From contig NZ_CH672404.1 of NCBI RefSeq assembly GCF_000152885.1, positions 374,291 to 438,290 of the forward strand: a stretch of DNA of 64,000 nt, in the 5' to 3' direction. The notes beneath the pieces are model-generated. The model saw nothing but the letters and a program-made list of their open reading frames with translations, was not told the DNA's origin and ran no database searches. Shown here one piece after another: positions 28,873 to 38,262 of the stretch. Both the position numbers and the translations under genes were made by a program. The stretch is from Idiomarina baltica OS145. GTDB lineage: Bacteria > Pseudomonadota > Gammaproteobacteria > Enterobacterales > Alteromonadaceae. Each line of letters opens with the position of its first letter. Position 1 is the stretch's first letter.

Positions 28873-29219
28873 TGATGGCGATGATGATGGTTGAAGTTGC
28901 TTATGCAACGCCAGAGCGACAAGCGATTGTTACGGTCACGGTTCCAGAAGGAACCGATGTGAAAACGTGTATTGAGCGGTCTGGAATACAGCAGCAATTT
29001 GTTGAAATCGATCTCGAACAACAAAAAGTGGGTATTTGGAGCAAGGCGACCAAACTAGATGCTCAGCCGCGTGATGGCGATCGCATCGAAATTTACCGTC
29101 CTCTAATAGCCGATCCAAAAGCGATACGTAAGAAGCGAGCGGAGCGGGCTAAACAAGAAGGACGCGCCGATAAGGTGACCGGTGGTCGTCCGGATACGAA
29201 ACGTCGAACGAGCGAATAG
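28872..29219 (+). CDS. rnfH: RnfH family ubiquitin-like protein
   Basis: A 115-residue protein of the RnfH (RatB) family, beta-grasp fold, function unproven. Conserved VEVAYATPERQ at the N terminus, DGDRIEIYRPLIADPK (about 77-92) and the basic C-terminal tail RKKRAERAKQEGRA are typical. The start is uncertain: several ATG codons lie in tandem between 28872 and 28889, and the family N terminus would be satisfied by the last of them. Overlaps the ratA stop by one base. Confidence 0.88.
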   Translation: MMAMMMVEVAYATPERQAIVTVTVPEGTDVKTCIERSGIQQQFVEIDLEQQKVGIWSKATKLDAQPRDGDRIEIYRPLIADPKAIRKKRAERAKQEGRADKVTGGRPDTKRRTSE

Positions 29220-29236
29220 GCGAAGTAGGAGTTGGG

Positions 29237-29713
29237 ATGAAGCTTTATATCATGCGACATGGTCAAGCCGAACCAATGTCTGATGCGTGGCCAGACAGCG
29301 AACGCCGGCTTACGGACGAAGGTATTACTGAAGTCCAGCAGGCAAGTGAATGGCTGAGTCAGCAATGTGAAAGTTTGGAACAATGCTATGCCAGCCCTTA
29401 TCGGCGTGCTCAAGAAACACAAAACGTGATGAATGAGCGGTTGAACTGCCAGCAACTTAAAACGTTATCTTGTTTAACACCAGAAAAGCGCGTTCATGAA
29501 ACGGTGACTGAGCTTGCTGCTGAAATTTCGGTGGCGGGTGTGACCACCGCTTTGATTGTTACTCATATGCCCTTAGTGAGTTACTTGGTTGCTGAAATCG
29601 ACAAAGCACAGCAACCACCGATCTTTGCAACGGCAGCAATCGCCGAAATTGAGTTTGATCCGCAGACGGGGACAGGACGCTTACAGCAACTGATGCAACC
29701 CGAGCATTGTTAG
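29237..29713 (+). CDS. sixA: Phosphohistidine phosphatase SixA
   Basis: A 158-residue histidine phosphatase with the catalytic RHG motif in YIMRHGQAE (residues 8-10) and the second histidine in LIVTHMPLVSYL (about 111). SixA removes phosphate from phosphohistidine, acting on the phosphotransferase-system protein NPr in Escherichia coli. The gene follows rnfH by 17 bp, with AGTAGGAG before the ATG, and converges with smrB. Confidence 0.92.
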   Translation: MKLYIMRHGQAEPMSDAWPDSERRLTDEGITEVQQASEWLSQQCESLEQCYASPYRRAQETQNVMNERLNCQQLKTLSCLTPEKRVHETVTELAAEISVAGVTTALIVTHMPLVSYLVAEIDKAQQPPIFATAAIAEIEFDPQTGTGRLQQLMQPEHC

Positions 29714-29716
29714 CAC

Positions 29717-30292
29717 CTATTCTGGAGACTGCAAAAGAATAAGTATGGCTGCATCGCCGCCGTATGCTCGCGGCGCTTGATGGAAAGCTCGAACCGCGGG
29801 ATGTTGAATAAGCCAATGAGGGAGTTGCTTTTTTAGAACCCCCGTCCCATGCCCATGCATTACTGAGCAGCACGTGATCAACTCGTTTTCGCAAGCTGTC
29901 AGCATTGCAGCAAGTTCTTGTTTGGCTTGCGCAACTGTCAGGCCATGTAAATCAAGTAACATCTCGGGGGCAAACTCGCCTCGCTTTAGTTGTTTCGTCA
30001 AGTAGCGACTTTCTCCAGGCGCTGTATAGTTGATTTTATCATCACCGAGATAGCCCTCGAAGTTGTCAGAGAAGGTATCGTTAACCACATCTTGAACTTG
30101 CTTTATCGCTTGTTTTTGCTGTTTGTGGCGCTTGCGGTTGACTTTTTGTCGCGCTGATAAAGGCTCAATCTCATCATTTTTTAACGGCTTGATACCCGCC
30201 ATAGCTTGTCGAAATAGCTGATGTTCGTCAGCATCTGACCGGCTTTCTTGGTCGCCACTATTTTCCAGTTTTGCTTTGTATTTTGAAGCCAT
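29717..30292 (-). CDS. smrB: Ribosome rescue endonuclease SmrB
   Basis: SmrB cleaves mRNA at collided ribosomes in the ribosome-rescue pathway. The 191-residue protein has a charged N-terminal extension (about 1-85), then the Smr domain with the catalytic DLHGLT (about 113-118) and HGHGTGVLKKQLPHWL (about 145-160). It is divergent from prmB, the same arrangement as in Escherichia coli, with 77 bp between the starts. Confidence 0.94.
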   Translation of the reverse strand: MASKYKAKLENSGDQESRSDADEHQLFRQAMAGIKPLKNDEIEPLSARQKVNRKRHKQQKQAIKQVQDVVNDTFSDNFEGYLGDDKINYTAPGESRYLTKQLKRGEFAPEMLLDLHGLTVAQAKQELAAMLTACENELITCCSVMHGHGTGVLKKQLPHWLIQHPAVRAFHQAPRAYGGDAAILILLQSPE

Positions 30293-30369
30293 GATGGATG
30301 ATTCCTAGCGCTGCTTAAGGTATCTTATACGGCAGTTAAGTATAACCGATTTACTAGCAGGGGATAAGT

Positions 30370-31296
30370 TTGGATTCAGAAGCTACTCAGCAAGCCGTGA
30401 ATGAACTACACACCATTGACGATATTTTGCGTTGGAGTGTTAGTCAAATGGGCAAAGCAGGTACTTACTTTGGCCATGGGTATGCAAACGCAGTGGAAGA
30501 AGCGCGTGCGTTGCTTGGCTACGTTTTATCGCTCACACCGGATGAACTCATCGATATGAGGCATTGTCGTTTAACTCAGCAAGAAAAGACACAGTACGTC
30601 GAGTTGCTCGGAAAACGCATTGCTGATAGGAAACCAGCTGCTTATCTTTTGAATCAAGCGTGGTTTGCAGGTTTACCTTTCTACGTCGATGAGCGCGTGT
30701 TAGTGCCGCGTTCGCCATTCGCCGAGCTTATCGAGCAAGGTTTTCAGCCCTGGCTTACTCACGCGCCTGAGCGTGTCCTGGACATGTGTACGGGCAGTGG
30801 CTGTATAGCGGTCGCGTGTGCCTACGCGTTCCCAGAAGCCGAGATCGATGCGACAGATATTTCTGCCGATGCGTTGAGCGTGGCTGAATTCAACATCGGG
30901 GAACATGGGCTTGAAGAGCAAGTCTTTCCCATTCAGTCGGATATATTTACCGGCTTGCAGGGTCAACAATATGACTTAATTGTAACTAACCCGCCTTATG
31001 TTGACGCTGAGGATATGTCTGATCTGCCAGATGAGTTTCGGCATGAACCTGAACTAGGTTTGGCGGCTGGCGACGATGGCTTGAGCCTCGTGGATACGAT
31101 GTTGTTAGAAGCGGCTGATCATTTAACAGATAACGGCTTATTATTTTGTGAGGTCGGTAATTCAATGGCAGCACTCGATGAGAAGTATCCTGAAACAGGC
31201 TTTATTTGGTTGGAATTTGAGCGCGGCGGGCACGGTGTCTTTGTGCTCAATAAAGCGCAACTCGAACACCATCGTGCTTGTTACGGAAAGGCGTAG
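30370..31296 (+). CDS. prmB: Ribosomal protein uL3 glutamine methyltransferase PrmB
   Basis: PrmB methylates a glutamine of ribosomal protein L3 (uL3) using SAM. The 308-residue protein shows the PrmB/PrmC family pattern: VPRSPFAELIE, the SAM-binding LDMCTGSGCIAVACA and the catalytic TNPPYVDAEDM. The start is TTG at 30370, supported by AGGGGA about seven bases before it; this gives the right N terminus for the family. aroC follows after 9 bp, as in enterobacteria. Confidence 0.95.
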   Translation: MDSEATQQAVNELHTIDDILRWSVSQMGKAGTYFGHGYANAVEEARALLGYVLSLTPDELIDMRHCRLTQQEKTQYVELLGKRIADRKPAAYLLNQAWFAGLPFYVDERVLVPRSPFAELIEQGFQPWLTHAPERVLDMCTGSGCIAVACAYAFPEAEIDATDISADALSVAEFNIGEHGLEEQVFPIQSDIFTGLQGQQYDLIVTNPPYVDAEDMSDLPDEFRHEPELGLAAGDDGLSLVDTMLLEAADHLTDNGLLFCEVGNSMAALDEKYPETGFIWLEFERGGHGVFVLNKAQLEHHRACYGKA

Positions 31297-31305
31297 GAGC
31301 GAGAA

Positions 31306-32376
31306 ATGGCCGGGAACACCTGGGGCAAATTATTTACAGTAAGCACTTTTGGTGAGAGCCATGGTGTGGGGCTAGGTGCAGTAGTCGATGGCTGCCCAGC
31401 CGGAATCGAGCTTAGTTGCGAAGATATTCAGCAAGCACTTGACCGGCGTCGTCCAGGGACCAGTCGCTATACGACACAGCGACAAGAACCTGACCAAGTT
31501 GAGATCTTGTCGGGCGTGTTTGAAGGGCGCACCACGGGGACCCCGATCGGTTTACTTATTCGCAATCAAGACCAACGCAGCCAAGATTACAGCGCTATTA
31601 AGCAACAATTTCGCCCAGGGCATGCCGATTATACTTATCAAAAAAAATACGGTATTCGCGATTACCGCGGTGGCGGTCGTTCATCCGCACGAGAGACCGC
31701 GATGCGGGTTGCGGCTGGCGCGATCGCAGCTAAGGTATTGGCTCAGCAAGGTATTAGCATTCGTGCCGCATTAACACAAATGGGGTCGGTTGTTGCGCCA
31801 GTTAAAGATTGGTCTGCTGTTAATGGGAATGCGTTTTTCTGCGCCAATCCCGATGCGGTCGAGCCTATGGATGCGTTAATTCGCGAGCTTAAAAAGCAGG
31901 GGGACTCAGTAGGTGCACGCATTTACGTTGAGGCCTGCGGCGTACCAGTTGGTTGGGGCGAGCCTGTATTCGATAGGCTTGATGCGGATATTGCTAAGGC
32001 ACTGATGAGCATTAATGCGGCTAAGGCGGTCGCTGTGGGTGATGGTTTTGATGTAGTCACCCAACGCGGCAGTGAACATCGCGACGAAATGACCATAGAA
32101 GGATTCCAATCTAATCATGCCGGCGGTGTGCTCGGCGGGATTTCAACAGGGCAGACGGTAAACGCAGAAGTGGCGTTTAAGCCCACCTCAAGTATTAGTA
32201 TTCCCGGTAAAACGATTACGACTGAAGGTGAAGCCGTTGATATCGTTACCAAAGGGCGCCACGATCCGTGTGTTGGTATTCGTGCTGTTCCTATCGTTGA
32301 GGCGATGATGGCTTTGGTTTTAGTTGATCATTTTTTACGTGATAGAGGTCAGAATGCAGGCGTCCAGCGAAGTTAG
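31306..32376 (+). CDS. aroC: Chorismate synthase
   Basis: AroC converts 5-enolpyruvylshikimate-3-phosphate to chorismate, the last step of the shikimate pathway, with reduced FMN. Full length at 356 residues, with the signatures [16 protein letters not shown] near the N terminus, [19 protein letters not shown] in the middle and [17 protein letters not shown] near the C terminus. GGAGCGAG lies before the ATG. It overlaps epmC by 23 bp. Confidence 0.98.
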   Translation: MAGNTWGKLFTVSTFGESHGVGLGAVVDGCPAGIELSCEDIQQALDRRRPGTSRYTTQRQEPDQVEILSGVFEGRTTGTPIGLLIRNQDQRSQDYSAIKQQFRPGHADYTYQKKYGIRDYRGGGRSSARETAMRVAAGAIAAKVLAQQGISIRAALTQMGSVVAPVKDWSAVNGNAFFCANPDAVEPMDALIRELKKQGDSVGARIYVEACGVPVGWGEPVFDRLDADIAKALMSINAAKAVAVGDGFDVVTQRGSEHRDEMTIEGFQSNHAGGVLGGISTGQTVNAEVAFKPTSSISIPGKTITTEGEAVDIVTKGRHDPCVGIRAVPIVEAMMALVLVDHFLRDRGQNAGVQRS

Positions 32377-32911
32377 CTGTGAGCACCAGTCACGTCACTA
32401 CCAGCAATTAGTCGATATTTTTAATCAGTGTTTTGCAGATACTGAGCACACGATATTGGTGCGCGGTGACGATGAGCCCTATTATCGTCCAGCCGCCGAA
32501 GGTGAAACTTATCATCAAGTGGTATTCGCTCACGGCTTTTTTGCTTCAGCACTTCATGAGGTAGCGCACTGGTGTATTGCTGGGCGGGTGCGACGCCATA
32601 TCTTCGATTACGGTTATTGGTATGTGCCTGACGGGCGTAATGCAATGCAGCAGCAACAGTTTGAAAAGGTCGAAGTGAAGCCACAAGCGCTCGAGAAATT
32701 ATTTTCCGTTTGTGCCGGGGTGCCGTTTCAGGTCAGTGTCGATAACTTATCGGGTGTTGAGGTTAATCGACAAGCATTTAATAGCAAAGTAAGCGATCAA
32801 CTTTTCGATTTTATGCGTACTTCATTACCGACAAGAGCGAAAGTTTTTGCTCAGGCATTATGTCGTTATTACCAACGACCTTGGCCTTCAGTCGAGTCGT
32901 TGGCACGTTAA
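32354..32911 (+). CDS. epmC: Elongation factor P hydroxylase EpmC
   Basis: EpmC (YfcM) hydroxylates the beta-lysylated lysine of elongation factor P, the last step of that modification. The ATG at 32354 with GAGG before it gives 185 residues; the ATG at 32324 lies deep in aroC and is rejected. The metal-binding HEVAHW (HExxH) is followed by CIAGRVRR and the family [12 protein letters not shown]. Its presence implies an EpmA/EpmB/EF-P system elsewhere in the genome. Confidence 0.93.
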   Translation: MQASSEVSCEHQSRHYQQLVDIFNQCFADTEHTILVRGDDEPYYRPAAEGETYHQVVFAHGFFASALHEVAHWCIAGRVRRHIFDYGYWYVPDGRNAMQQQQFEKVEVKPQALEKLFSVCAGVPFQVSVDNLSGVEVNRQAFNSKVSDQLFDFMRTSLPTRAKVFAQALCRYYQRPWPSVESLAR

Positions 32912-32926
32912 CAACGAGGAGGAATT

Positions 32927-33058
32927 ATGAAACGCTATTTTGCGATGTTGATTGCGGTAATGGGTCTTGCAAGTTGTTCTACTATTGAGGGCATGGGACA
33001 AGATGTCGAAGATGCAGGCGAAGCTATCGAAGAGTCTGCGGATGAGAATGGAGCTTAG
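32927..33058 (+). CDS. Entericidin-like small lipoprotein
   Basis: A 43-residue gene in the gap between epmC and the NAD-kinase-like gene. AGGAGG stands directly before the ATG at 32927. It encodes a short signal peptide with lipobox LASC (Cys 17), then STIEGMGQDVEDAGEAIEES, which matches the entericidin A/B pattern (Gly-x-Gly-x-Asp-x3-x-Gly-x-Ala-Ile). Entericidins are tiny envelope lipoproteins, EcnA/EcnB forming an antidote/toxin pair in Escherichia coli; here only one copy is seen, so a toxin role should not be assumed. The mature part is strongly acidic. Confidence 0.8.
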   Translation: MKRYFAMLIAVMGLASCSTIEGMGQDVEDAGEAIEESADENGA

Positions 33059-33065
33059 TTAATAC

Positions 33066-34208
33066 ATGCAGTACAGCCGTCGTTTCTCGATTGGATTAGT
33101 GATAAACCCTTTTGCAGGTATTGGTGGTGCTGTTGCACTGAAAGGAAGTGACGGCGAGCATACTCGCCAAACAGCACTCGCGTTAGGTGCAACGCCAAAA
33201 GCCAATCATCGAGTAACGACGGCGTTGCAGCAACTGCAGTATCTAGCCAACCAGATCCACTTTGTAACGGCAGCAGGGTCTATGGGAGCTGACGCCGTCG
33301 CAGGGTTGGGCTTTGATTATAACATTGCATATCAACCCCAAGCGCAACAAACAGAAGCGACTGATACACAGGCTGCGATCAGAGCCATTCAAGAACACAA
33401 TCCCGATGTGATTGTATTTGCCGGCGGTGATGGAACTGCTCGTGATGTCTACACTGCGATTAAGCCGGAACAGTTGGTGCTCGGTATTCCTGCGGGGGTA
33501 AAAATTCACTCAGGTGTATACAGTATTAGTCCTAAAGCCGCATCTCGGGTTTTAGAAAATATGATAAGTGGTGGTCTATCCAGTGTCCGTTATGCAGATG
33601 TAATGGATATTGACGAAGATTTATTTCGTCAAGGTACGGTAAAAGCGAAACGTTTTGGCGAGATGTTAGTGCCTGACGAGTTGCAGTATATCCAAGCGGT
33701 GAAAATGGGCGGCAAAGAGAGCGATGAGCTGGTGTTGGCGGATATAGCCGCCGAAGTTGAAGAGCGCCTTGATGACGAACATTTAATTGTTGGTTCTGGT
33801 TCAACCATTAACGCCATTATGGAAGACATGGGATTGAATAATACGTTGCTCGGTGTTGACTGGGTCCACGATGGCGATGTTTTGGCACAGGATCTGACCG
33901 AATCAGAGCTCTATGAGCGTGTGAAGCAGGTTTCTTCAGGACAGGTTAAGCTGCTGCTCACTGTGATTGGTGGTCAAGGTCATGTGATTGGTCGCGGAAA
34001 CCAGCAATTAAGTCCACGTGTTTTAGACGCGGTGGGGCGAGAAAATGTTTGGTTAGTCGCCACAAAAAGTAAATTAAAAGGTTTGGAAGGGCGTCCGCTG
34101 CGAATCGATTCAGGAGATGATGCGCTCGACCACGCTTGGTCCGGCATGATTTCCGTTATTACGGGTTATCATGACGAGGTAGTCGTGCGCATTGAAGCGG
34201 TCGATTAA
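33066..34208 (+). CDS. ATP-NAD kinase family protein
   Basis: A 380-residue protein of the ATP-NAD/AcoX kinase family. The diagnostic GGDGT is in FAGGDGTARDVYTAI (about 117-131), preceded by the glycine-rich GLVINPFAGIGG near the N terminus. It is longer than the housekeeping NAD kinase NadK (about 290 residues) and resembles the second type found in many marine gammaproteobacteria (COG3199); the true substrate is not known. Its stop overlaps the convergent ferredoxin gene by 4 bp. Confidence 0.88.
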   Translation: MQYSRRFSIGLVINPFAGIGGAVALKGSDGEHTRQTALALGATPKANHRVTTALQQLQYLANQIHFVTAAGSMGADAVAGLGFDYNIAYQPQAQQTEATDTQAAIRAIQEHNPDVIVFAGGDGTARDVYTAIKPEQLVLGIPAGVKIHSGVYSISPKAASRVLENMISGGLSSVRYADVMDIDEDLFRQGTVKAKRFGEMLVPDELQYIQAVKMGGKESDELVLADIAAEVEERLDDEHLIVGSGSTINAIMEDMGLNNTLLGVDWVHDGDVLAQDLTESELYERVKQVSSGQVKLLLTVIGGQGHVIGRGNQQLSPRVLDAVGRENVWLVATKSKLKGLEGRPLRIDSGDDALDHAWSGMISVITGYHDEVVVRIEAVD

Positions 34209-34525
34209 AACTGACGCTTCGGTAGGTGGACAACGAGACCATCAAGCTCTTCAGTCATTTCTATCTGACAACTCAGGCGGCTGTTATCTTCCGGATCTAT
34301 TGCCATATCGAGCATGTCTTCTTCTTGCTCAGAGGCCTGAGGTAATTTACTTAACCAAGCTTTGTCGACATAAACATGACAGGTGGCACATGAGAGAACG
34401 CCCCCACATTCACCGACGATCCCATCGATGAAATTTTCGGTAGCGGCTTCCATGACATTGGTGCCTACATCAACTTCGGCCTCGTGTTGACCACCCTCGG
34501 CATCAACAAAATATACGGTTGGCAT
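34205..34525 (-). CDS. 2Fe-2S ferredoxin, adrenodoxin/putidaredoxin type
   Basis: A 106-residue [2Fe-2S] ferredoxin. The cluster ligands are in CGGVLSCATCH (C-x5-C-x2-C) with the fourth cysteine in SRLSCQIEM, and the CATCHVYV segment matches putidaredoxin-type proteins. Such ferredoxins usually serve cytochrome P450s or Fe-S assembly; no P450, ferredoxin reductase or isc gene is nearby, so the partner is unknown. It converges with the NAD-kinase-like gene and is divergent from the purine permease. Confidence 0.9.
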   Translation of the reverse strand: MPTVYFVDAEGGQHEAEVDVGTNVMEAATENFIDGIVGECGGVLSCATCHVYVDKAWLSKLPQASEQEEDMLDMAIDPEDNSRLSCQIEMTEELDGLVVHLPKRQF

Positions 34526-34634
34526 GATTCATTCCTTATACTGCATTCATAATTATTGCCCGATAGGATAGAATACGCGGCTTTTAAGCTCAATCCAAAA
34601 ATCGCATTTGTTGCACAAATAGGGTGGGAATTTC

Positions 34635-35945
34635 ATGCAAGCAGTGGCGGCTTGGTTAGATAAGTGGTTTGGCTTTTACAGTCGCGGTAGTTCGGTGAAA
34701 AAGGAAGTGATTGGCGGCGCTACGACCTTCTTAACCATGGCTTATATTATTTTTGTGAACCCATCGATTCTGAGTGAAGCAGGGATGGATTACGGAGCCG
34801 TTTTTGTTGCCACATGTTTAGCTGCTGCAATAGGTTGTTTTGTGATGGGGTTTTGGGCGAACTATCCAGTCGCCTTAGCACCCGGCATGGGGCTCAATGC
34901 GTTTTTTACCTATTCGGTCGTTGGCGGCATGGGGTACGATTGGCAGACTGCCCTTGGTGCTGTGTTTTTCTCTGGTATTACTTTCTTTATATTATCGGTT
35001 TTTCGCGTGCGGGAATGGATCATCCAGTCCATTCCAATGACCTTGCGGCGAGCGATCGCTGCGGGAATTGGCGCGTTTTTAGCACTTATTGGATTAAAGA
35101 ACGCGAATATTGTGGTGGCTAATGATGCCACCATCGTGACTTTAGGTCACTTAGGCGATCCATCGGTTATTCTCGCGGCGTTTGGTTTCTTTACGATTAT
35201 TGGACTGGCAGCACGAGGTGTTCAAGGTGCTGCGTTGATGAGTATTCTTGCTATCACCTTAATCGCCTGGGTCCTAGGTTACGTAGATTTTACAGGTATA
35301 GCTTCGATGCCGCCTAGCTTGGCACCGACTTTTATGCAGATGAACATCGAGGCTGCATTTGACTTAGGTATGCTATCGGTCATTTTTGCGTTCTTGTTTG
35401 TCGACTTGTTCGACACCTCAGGTACGTTATTGGCGGTTGCTCAGAAGGCCGGACTGGCTAAAAGGGATGGTAGTCTTCCTCGTTTAGAGCGGGCTTTGAT
35501 GGCCGACAGCACGGCTACAGTCGCTGGCTCAATGATGGGTACGTCGACTACCACCAGTTATGTCGAATCGGCCGCAGGTGTCGCCTCAGGCGGTAAAACG
35601 GGACTTGCAGCAGTGGTGGTCGGCGTTTTGTTTCTTTTAGCGATGTTTTTCTCGCCATTAGCCGGCATGATTCCACCGTATGCAACAGCCGGCGCAATTA
35701 TTTATGTCGCAGTATTGATGTTGTTTACTTTGCAGGATGTTGATTGGAATGACATTACCGAAGCTGCACCGGTGATGGTGGTGCTACTCATGACACCACT
35801 CACGTTTTCTATCGCAGATGGTATTGCGCTTGGGTTTATCAGTTACGTCGTTATTAAGCTTCTGGCCGGTAAGACTAAAGAGTTAACCGTTAGCGTGGTA
35901 TTATTGGCGTTATTATTTATTAGTAAATTTATTTGGTTGGGGTAA
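34635..35945 (+). CDS. NCS2 family purine permease
   Basis: A 436-residue transporter of the nucleobase-cation symporter 2 family, AzgA/GhxP/AdeP subgroup (hypoxanthine, guanine or adenine uptake). The subgroup signatures are clear: EVIGGATTFLTMAYIIFVNP near the N terminus, APGMGLNAFFTY (about 80-91), FVDLFDTSGTL and GTSTTTSYVESAAG. About 12 to 14 hydrophobic segments. GGGTGGG precedes the ATG. The xanthine phosphoribosyltransferase gene follows 6 bp later, so uptake and salvage of purines are encoded together. Confidence 0.92.
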   Translation: MQAVAAWLDKWFGFYSRGSSVKKEVIGGATTFLTMAYIIFVNPSILSEAGMDYGAVFVATCLAAAIGCFVMGFWANYPVALAPGMGLNAFFTYSVVGGMGYDWQTALGAVFFSGITFFILSVFRVREWIIQSIPMTLRRAIAAGIGAFLALIGLKNANIVVANDATIVTLGHLGDPSVILAAFGFFTIIGLAARGVQGAALMSILAITLIAWVLGYVDFTGIASMPPSLAPTFMQMNIEAAFDLGMLSVIFAFLFVDLFDTSGTLLAVAQKAGLAKRDGSLPRLERALMADSTATVAGSMMGTSTTTSYVESAAGVASGGKTGLAAVVVGVLFLLAMFFSPLAGMIPPYATAGAIIYVAVLMLFTLQDVDWNDITEAAPVMVVLLMTPLTFSIADGIALGFISYVVIKLLAGKTKELTVSVVLLALLFISKFIWLG

Positions 35946-35951
35946 CAGATT

Positions 35952-36437
35952 ATGGGTTGGCACTCAAATAGAGAGTTTTTTGTTTCTTGGGAAGAACTAC
36001 ATCGCGCTACACGAGAGTTGGCACACCGCCAGTTACCCGCTGAACAATATAAAGGTGTAATCGCGGTGAGTCGTGGCGGTTTAGTTCCAGCTGCGATTAT
36101 TGCACGTGAATTAAACTTACGTACTGTTGACTGTGTTGCGGTCAGTTCCTATGCACACGATCAGCAAAAAGATGAGTTGGCGCTATTGAAAGACGTATCA
36201 GCCACTGAAGATGGAGAGGGCTTCTTGGTTGTCGACGATCTTGTTGATACGGGCAATACCTTGAAGTTTTTACGTAAACGCTTGCCTAAGGCAAAGTTTA
36301 TCACCGTTTACGCTAAGCCTGCGGGTATTGAATTAGTAGACGATTATGTCGCTGATCTTGAACAAGAAACTTGGATTCACTTTCCGTGGGACATGCATTT
36401 GCACTATGTCGAGCCATTGGCGGGACAGGAAAGTTAA
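35952..36437 (+). CDS. gpt: Xanthine phosphoribosyltransferase
   Basis: Gpt salvages xanthine and guanine (and more weakly hypoxanthine), joining them to PRPP to give the nucleotides. The 161-residue protein has the PRPP-binding loop VVDDLVDTGNTLKFL (about 93-107) and IAVSRGGLVPAAI near residue 40; length and motifs match Escherichia coli Gpt. It sits 6 bp after the purine permease and is followed by a strong terminator. Confidence 0.96.
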   Translation: MGWHSNREFFVSWEELHRATRELAHRQLPAEQYKGVIAVSRGGLVPAAIIARELNLRTVDCVAVSSYAHDQQKDELALLKDVSATEDGEGFLVVDDLVDTGNTLKFLRKRLPKAKFITVYAKPAGIELVDDYVADLEQETWIHFPWDMHLHYVEPLAGQES

Positions 36438-36440
36438 GCT

Positions 36441-36472
36441 GATAAAAAACCCCGCATTTGCGGGGTTTTTAG
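36441..36472. terminator. Bidirectional intrinsic terminator, gpt/proS
   Basis: GC-rich stem CCCCGC / GCGGGG with an ATTT loop, an A-run before it and a T-run after it, between the convergent gpt and proS stops. It reads as an intrinsic terminator in both directions. Confidence 0.93.
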
Positions 36473-36477
36473 TGTGA

Positions 36478-38187
36478 TTATGCGTTGCGCAAGGTCTGAT
36501 TCAAAAACTCAAGCACGCTGTTAATCGGCATTTTTTGTTTGTCACGGTCACTACGTGATTGATACTCGACCATTTCTTCATCGAGATTACGTTCACCAAT
36601 GACGATTTGATGCGGCACACCGATCAATTCCATATCGGTAAACATAACACCTGGGCGTTCTTTGCGATCGTCGAATAGCACATCAAAACCGGCATCGCGA
36701 AGTTGCTGATAAAGTTCGTTAGCAACTTTTTGTACACGTGCCGACTTATGCATATTCATTGGTACAATGGCAACCTCAAACGGTGCTAACTCATTTGGCC
36801 AGTTGATACCGCGGTCATCGTGGAATTGTTCGATCGCAGCTGCGACAACGCGAGAAACACCGATTCCGTAACAACCCATGGTTAAGGTTTCGTGTTTACC
36901 CGTTTCCGACAATACACCCACCTTCATCGCATTGCTGTATTTCTTGCCTAATTGGAAAATATGACCAACTTCAATGCCGCGCGCAATCTGCAATGTGCCT
37001 TGACCACATGGACTCGGATCGCCTGCAACAACGTTACGAATGTCTTCTACAGCAGAGATTTCAGCATCGCGATCCCAGTTGACCCCAGTCAACCACTGAC
37101 CCTGTTTATTTGCGCCACAAGCAAAGTCTGCTAGCACAGCGGCACTGCGATCAACGATGACCGGCATTGATGCATTAACAGGACCGATAAAGGAGCCGTG
37201 ACAACCCATCAATTTATCGCTATCAAGCACCTCAATGGGCGCTGCGATCTGTGTTAGCTTTTCAGCTTTAATGGTATTCAGCTCGTGGTCCGCGCGCCAA
37301 ACTAACATGACGGCGTCAGCCTCCACTTCATCGCTGGCTTTGACCAAAGTACATTGTACTGCTTGTTGTGCATCGACAGCTAATGGCTGCAGGAAAGCAC
37401 TGACTTCATGACCTGTAACATCATGTACTTGTTTATCTTGACTGGGTTGTGAACGCTCTTTTTTCGGAGCGATTGCCTCTGCCATCTCCACGTTCGCCGC
37501 GTAGTCCGAACCATCAGAGAACGCGATGGCATCCTCTCCTGAGCCCGCTAGGACATGAAATTCGTGCGATGCGTGACCGCCAATCGAGCCTGTATCAGCA
37601 ATAACTGGTCTAAAGTCTAGACCTAAGCGTTGGAAGATACGGCAATAGGCGTCGTACATTTCATCATAGGCTTGCTGCAGTGACTCATCCGTTAAGTGGA
37701 ATGAGTATGCGTCTTTCATCATGAACTCGCGCGCACGCATCACCCCAAAACGAGGGCGAATCTCGTCACGAAACTTGGTTTGAATCTGGAATAGTGTCAA
37801 AGGCAACTGTTTATAGCTACTGACTTCTTTTCTTACCAACTCACTAATAATCTCTTCATGGGTCGGGCCTAACAAGAAATCACGCTCATGACGATCTTTA
37901 ATACGCAACAGTTCAGGGCCATAGTCTTCCCAACGGCCAGACTCTTGCCACAAGTCAGCGGGTTGCACCATCGGCATTAAAATTTCTAAGGCGTTGATAC
38001 GCTCCATTTCCTCGCGTACAACACGCTCAACTTTCTTCAATACACGAAGACCGGTCGGGGTCCATGTGTAGAGTCCCGATGCCACTTTTCGGATCATGCC
38101 GGCTCGCAGCATTAGCTGATGGCTGACAATCTCAGCATCAGAGGGCGTTTCTTTTAAAGTAGATAGTAAATATTGACTGCTGCGCAT
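36478..38187 (-). CDS. proS: Prolyl-tRNA synthetase
   Basis: ProS charges tRNA(Pro). The 569-residue protein is of the bacterial type, with an editing (INS) domain between class II motifs 2 and 3. Seen are the N-terminal [14 protein letters not shown], motif 1 ([18 protein letters not shown]), LLGPTHEE, motif 2 [19 protein letters not shown] and motif 3 [17 protein letters not shown]. It is followed on the same strand by the terminator at 36441 and preceded by trmO, the order known from Escherichia coli. Confidence 0.97.
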   Translation of the reverse strand: MRSSQYLLSTLKETPSDAEIVSHQLMLRAGMIRKVASGLYTWTPTGLRVLKKVERVVREEMERINALEILMPMVQPADLWQESGRWEDYGPELLRIKDRHERDFLLGPTHEEIISELVRKEVSSYKQLPLTLFQIQTKFRDEIRPRFGVMRAREFMMKDAYSFHLTDESLQQAYDEMYDAYCRIFQRLGLDFRPVIADTGSIGGHASHEFHVLAGSGEDAIAFSDGSDYAANVEMAEAIAPKKERSQPSQDKQVHDVTGHEVSAFLQPLAVDAQQAVQCTLVKASDEVEADAVMLVWRADHELNTIKAEKLTQIAAPIEVLDSDKLMGCHGSFIGPVNASMPVIVDRSAAVLADFACGANKQGQWLTGVNWDRDAEISAVEDIRNVVAGDPSPCGQGTLQIARGIEVGHIFQLGKKYSNAMKVGVLSETGKHETLTMGCYGIGVSRVVAAAIEQFHDDRGINWPNELAPFEVAIVPMNMHKSARVQKVANELYQQLRDAGFDVLFDDRKERPGVMFTDMELIGVPHQIVIGERNLDEEMVEYQSRSDRDKQKMPINSVLEFLNQTLRNA

Positions 38188-38262
38188 GGTCGAACAATCT
38201 CTATGTCAGTTGAACAAAATCGGAGGGAAGTTTAACAGCCTATCTGCAAGCGACAAAGCCTT

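Noticed and set aside
28441-29219. ratA-rnfH as a toxin-antitoxin module
   Set aside because: Although RatA/RatB carry toxin-antitoxin names, RnfH is not an established antitoxin and the pair is a conserved housekeeping neighbour of smpB.
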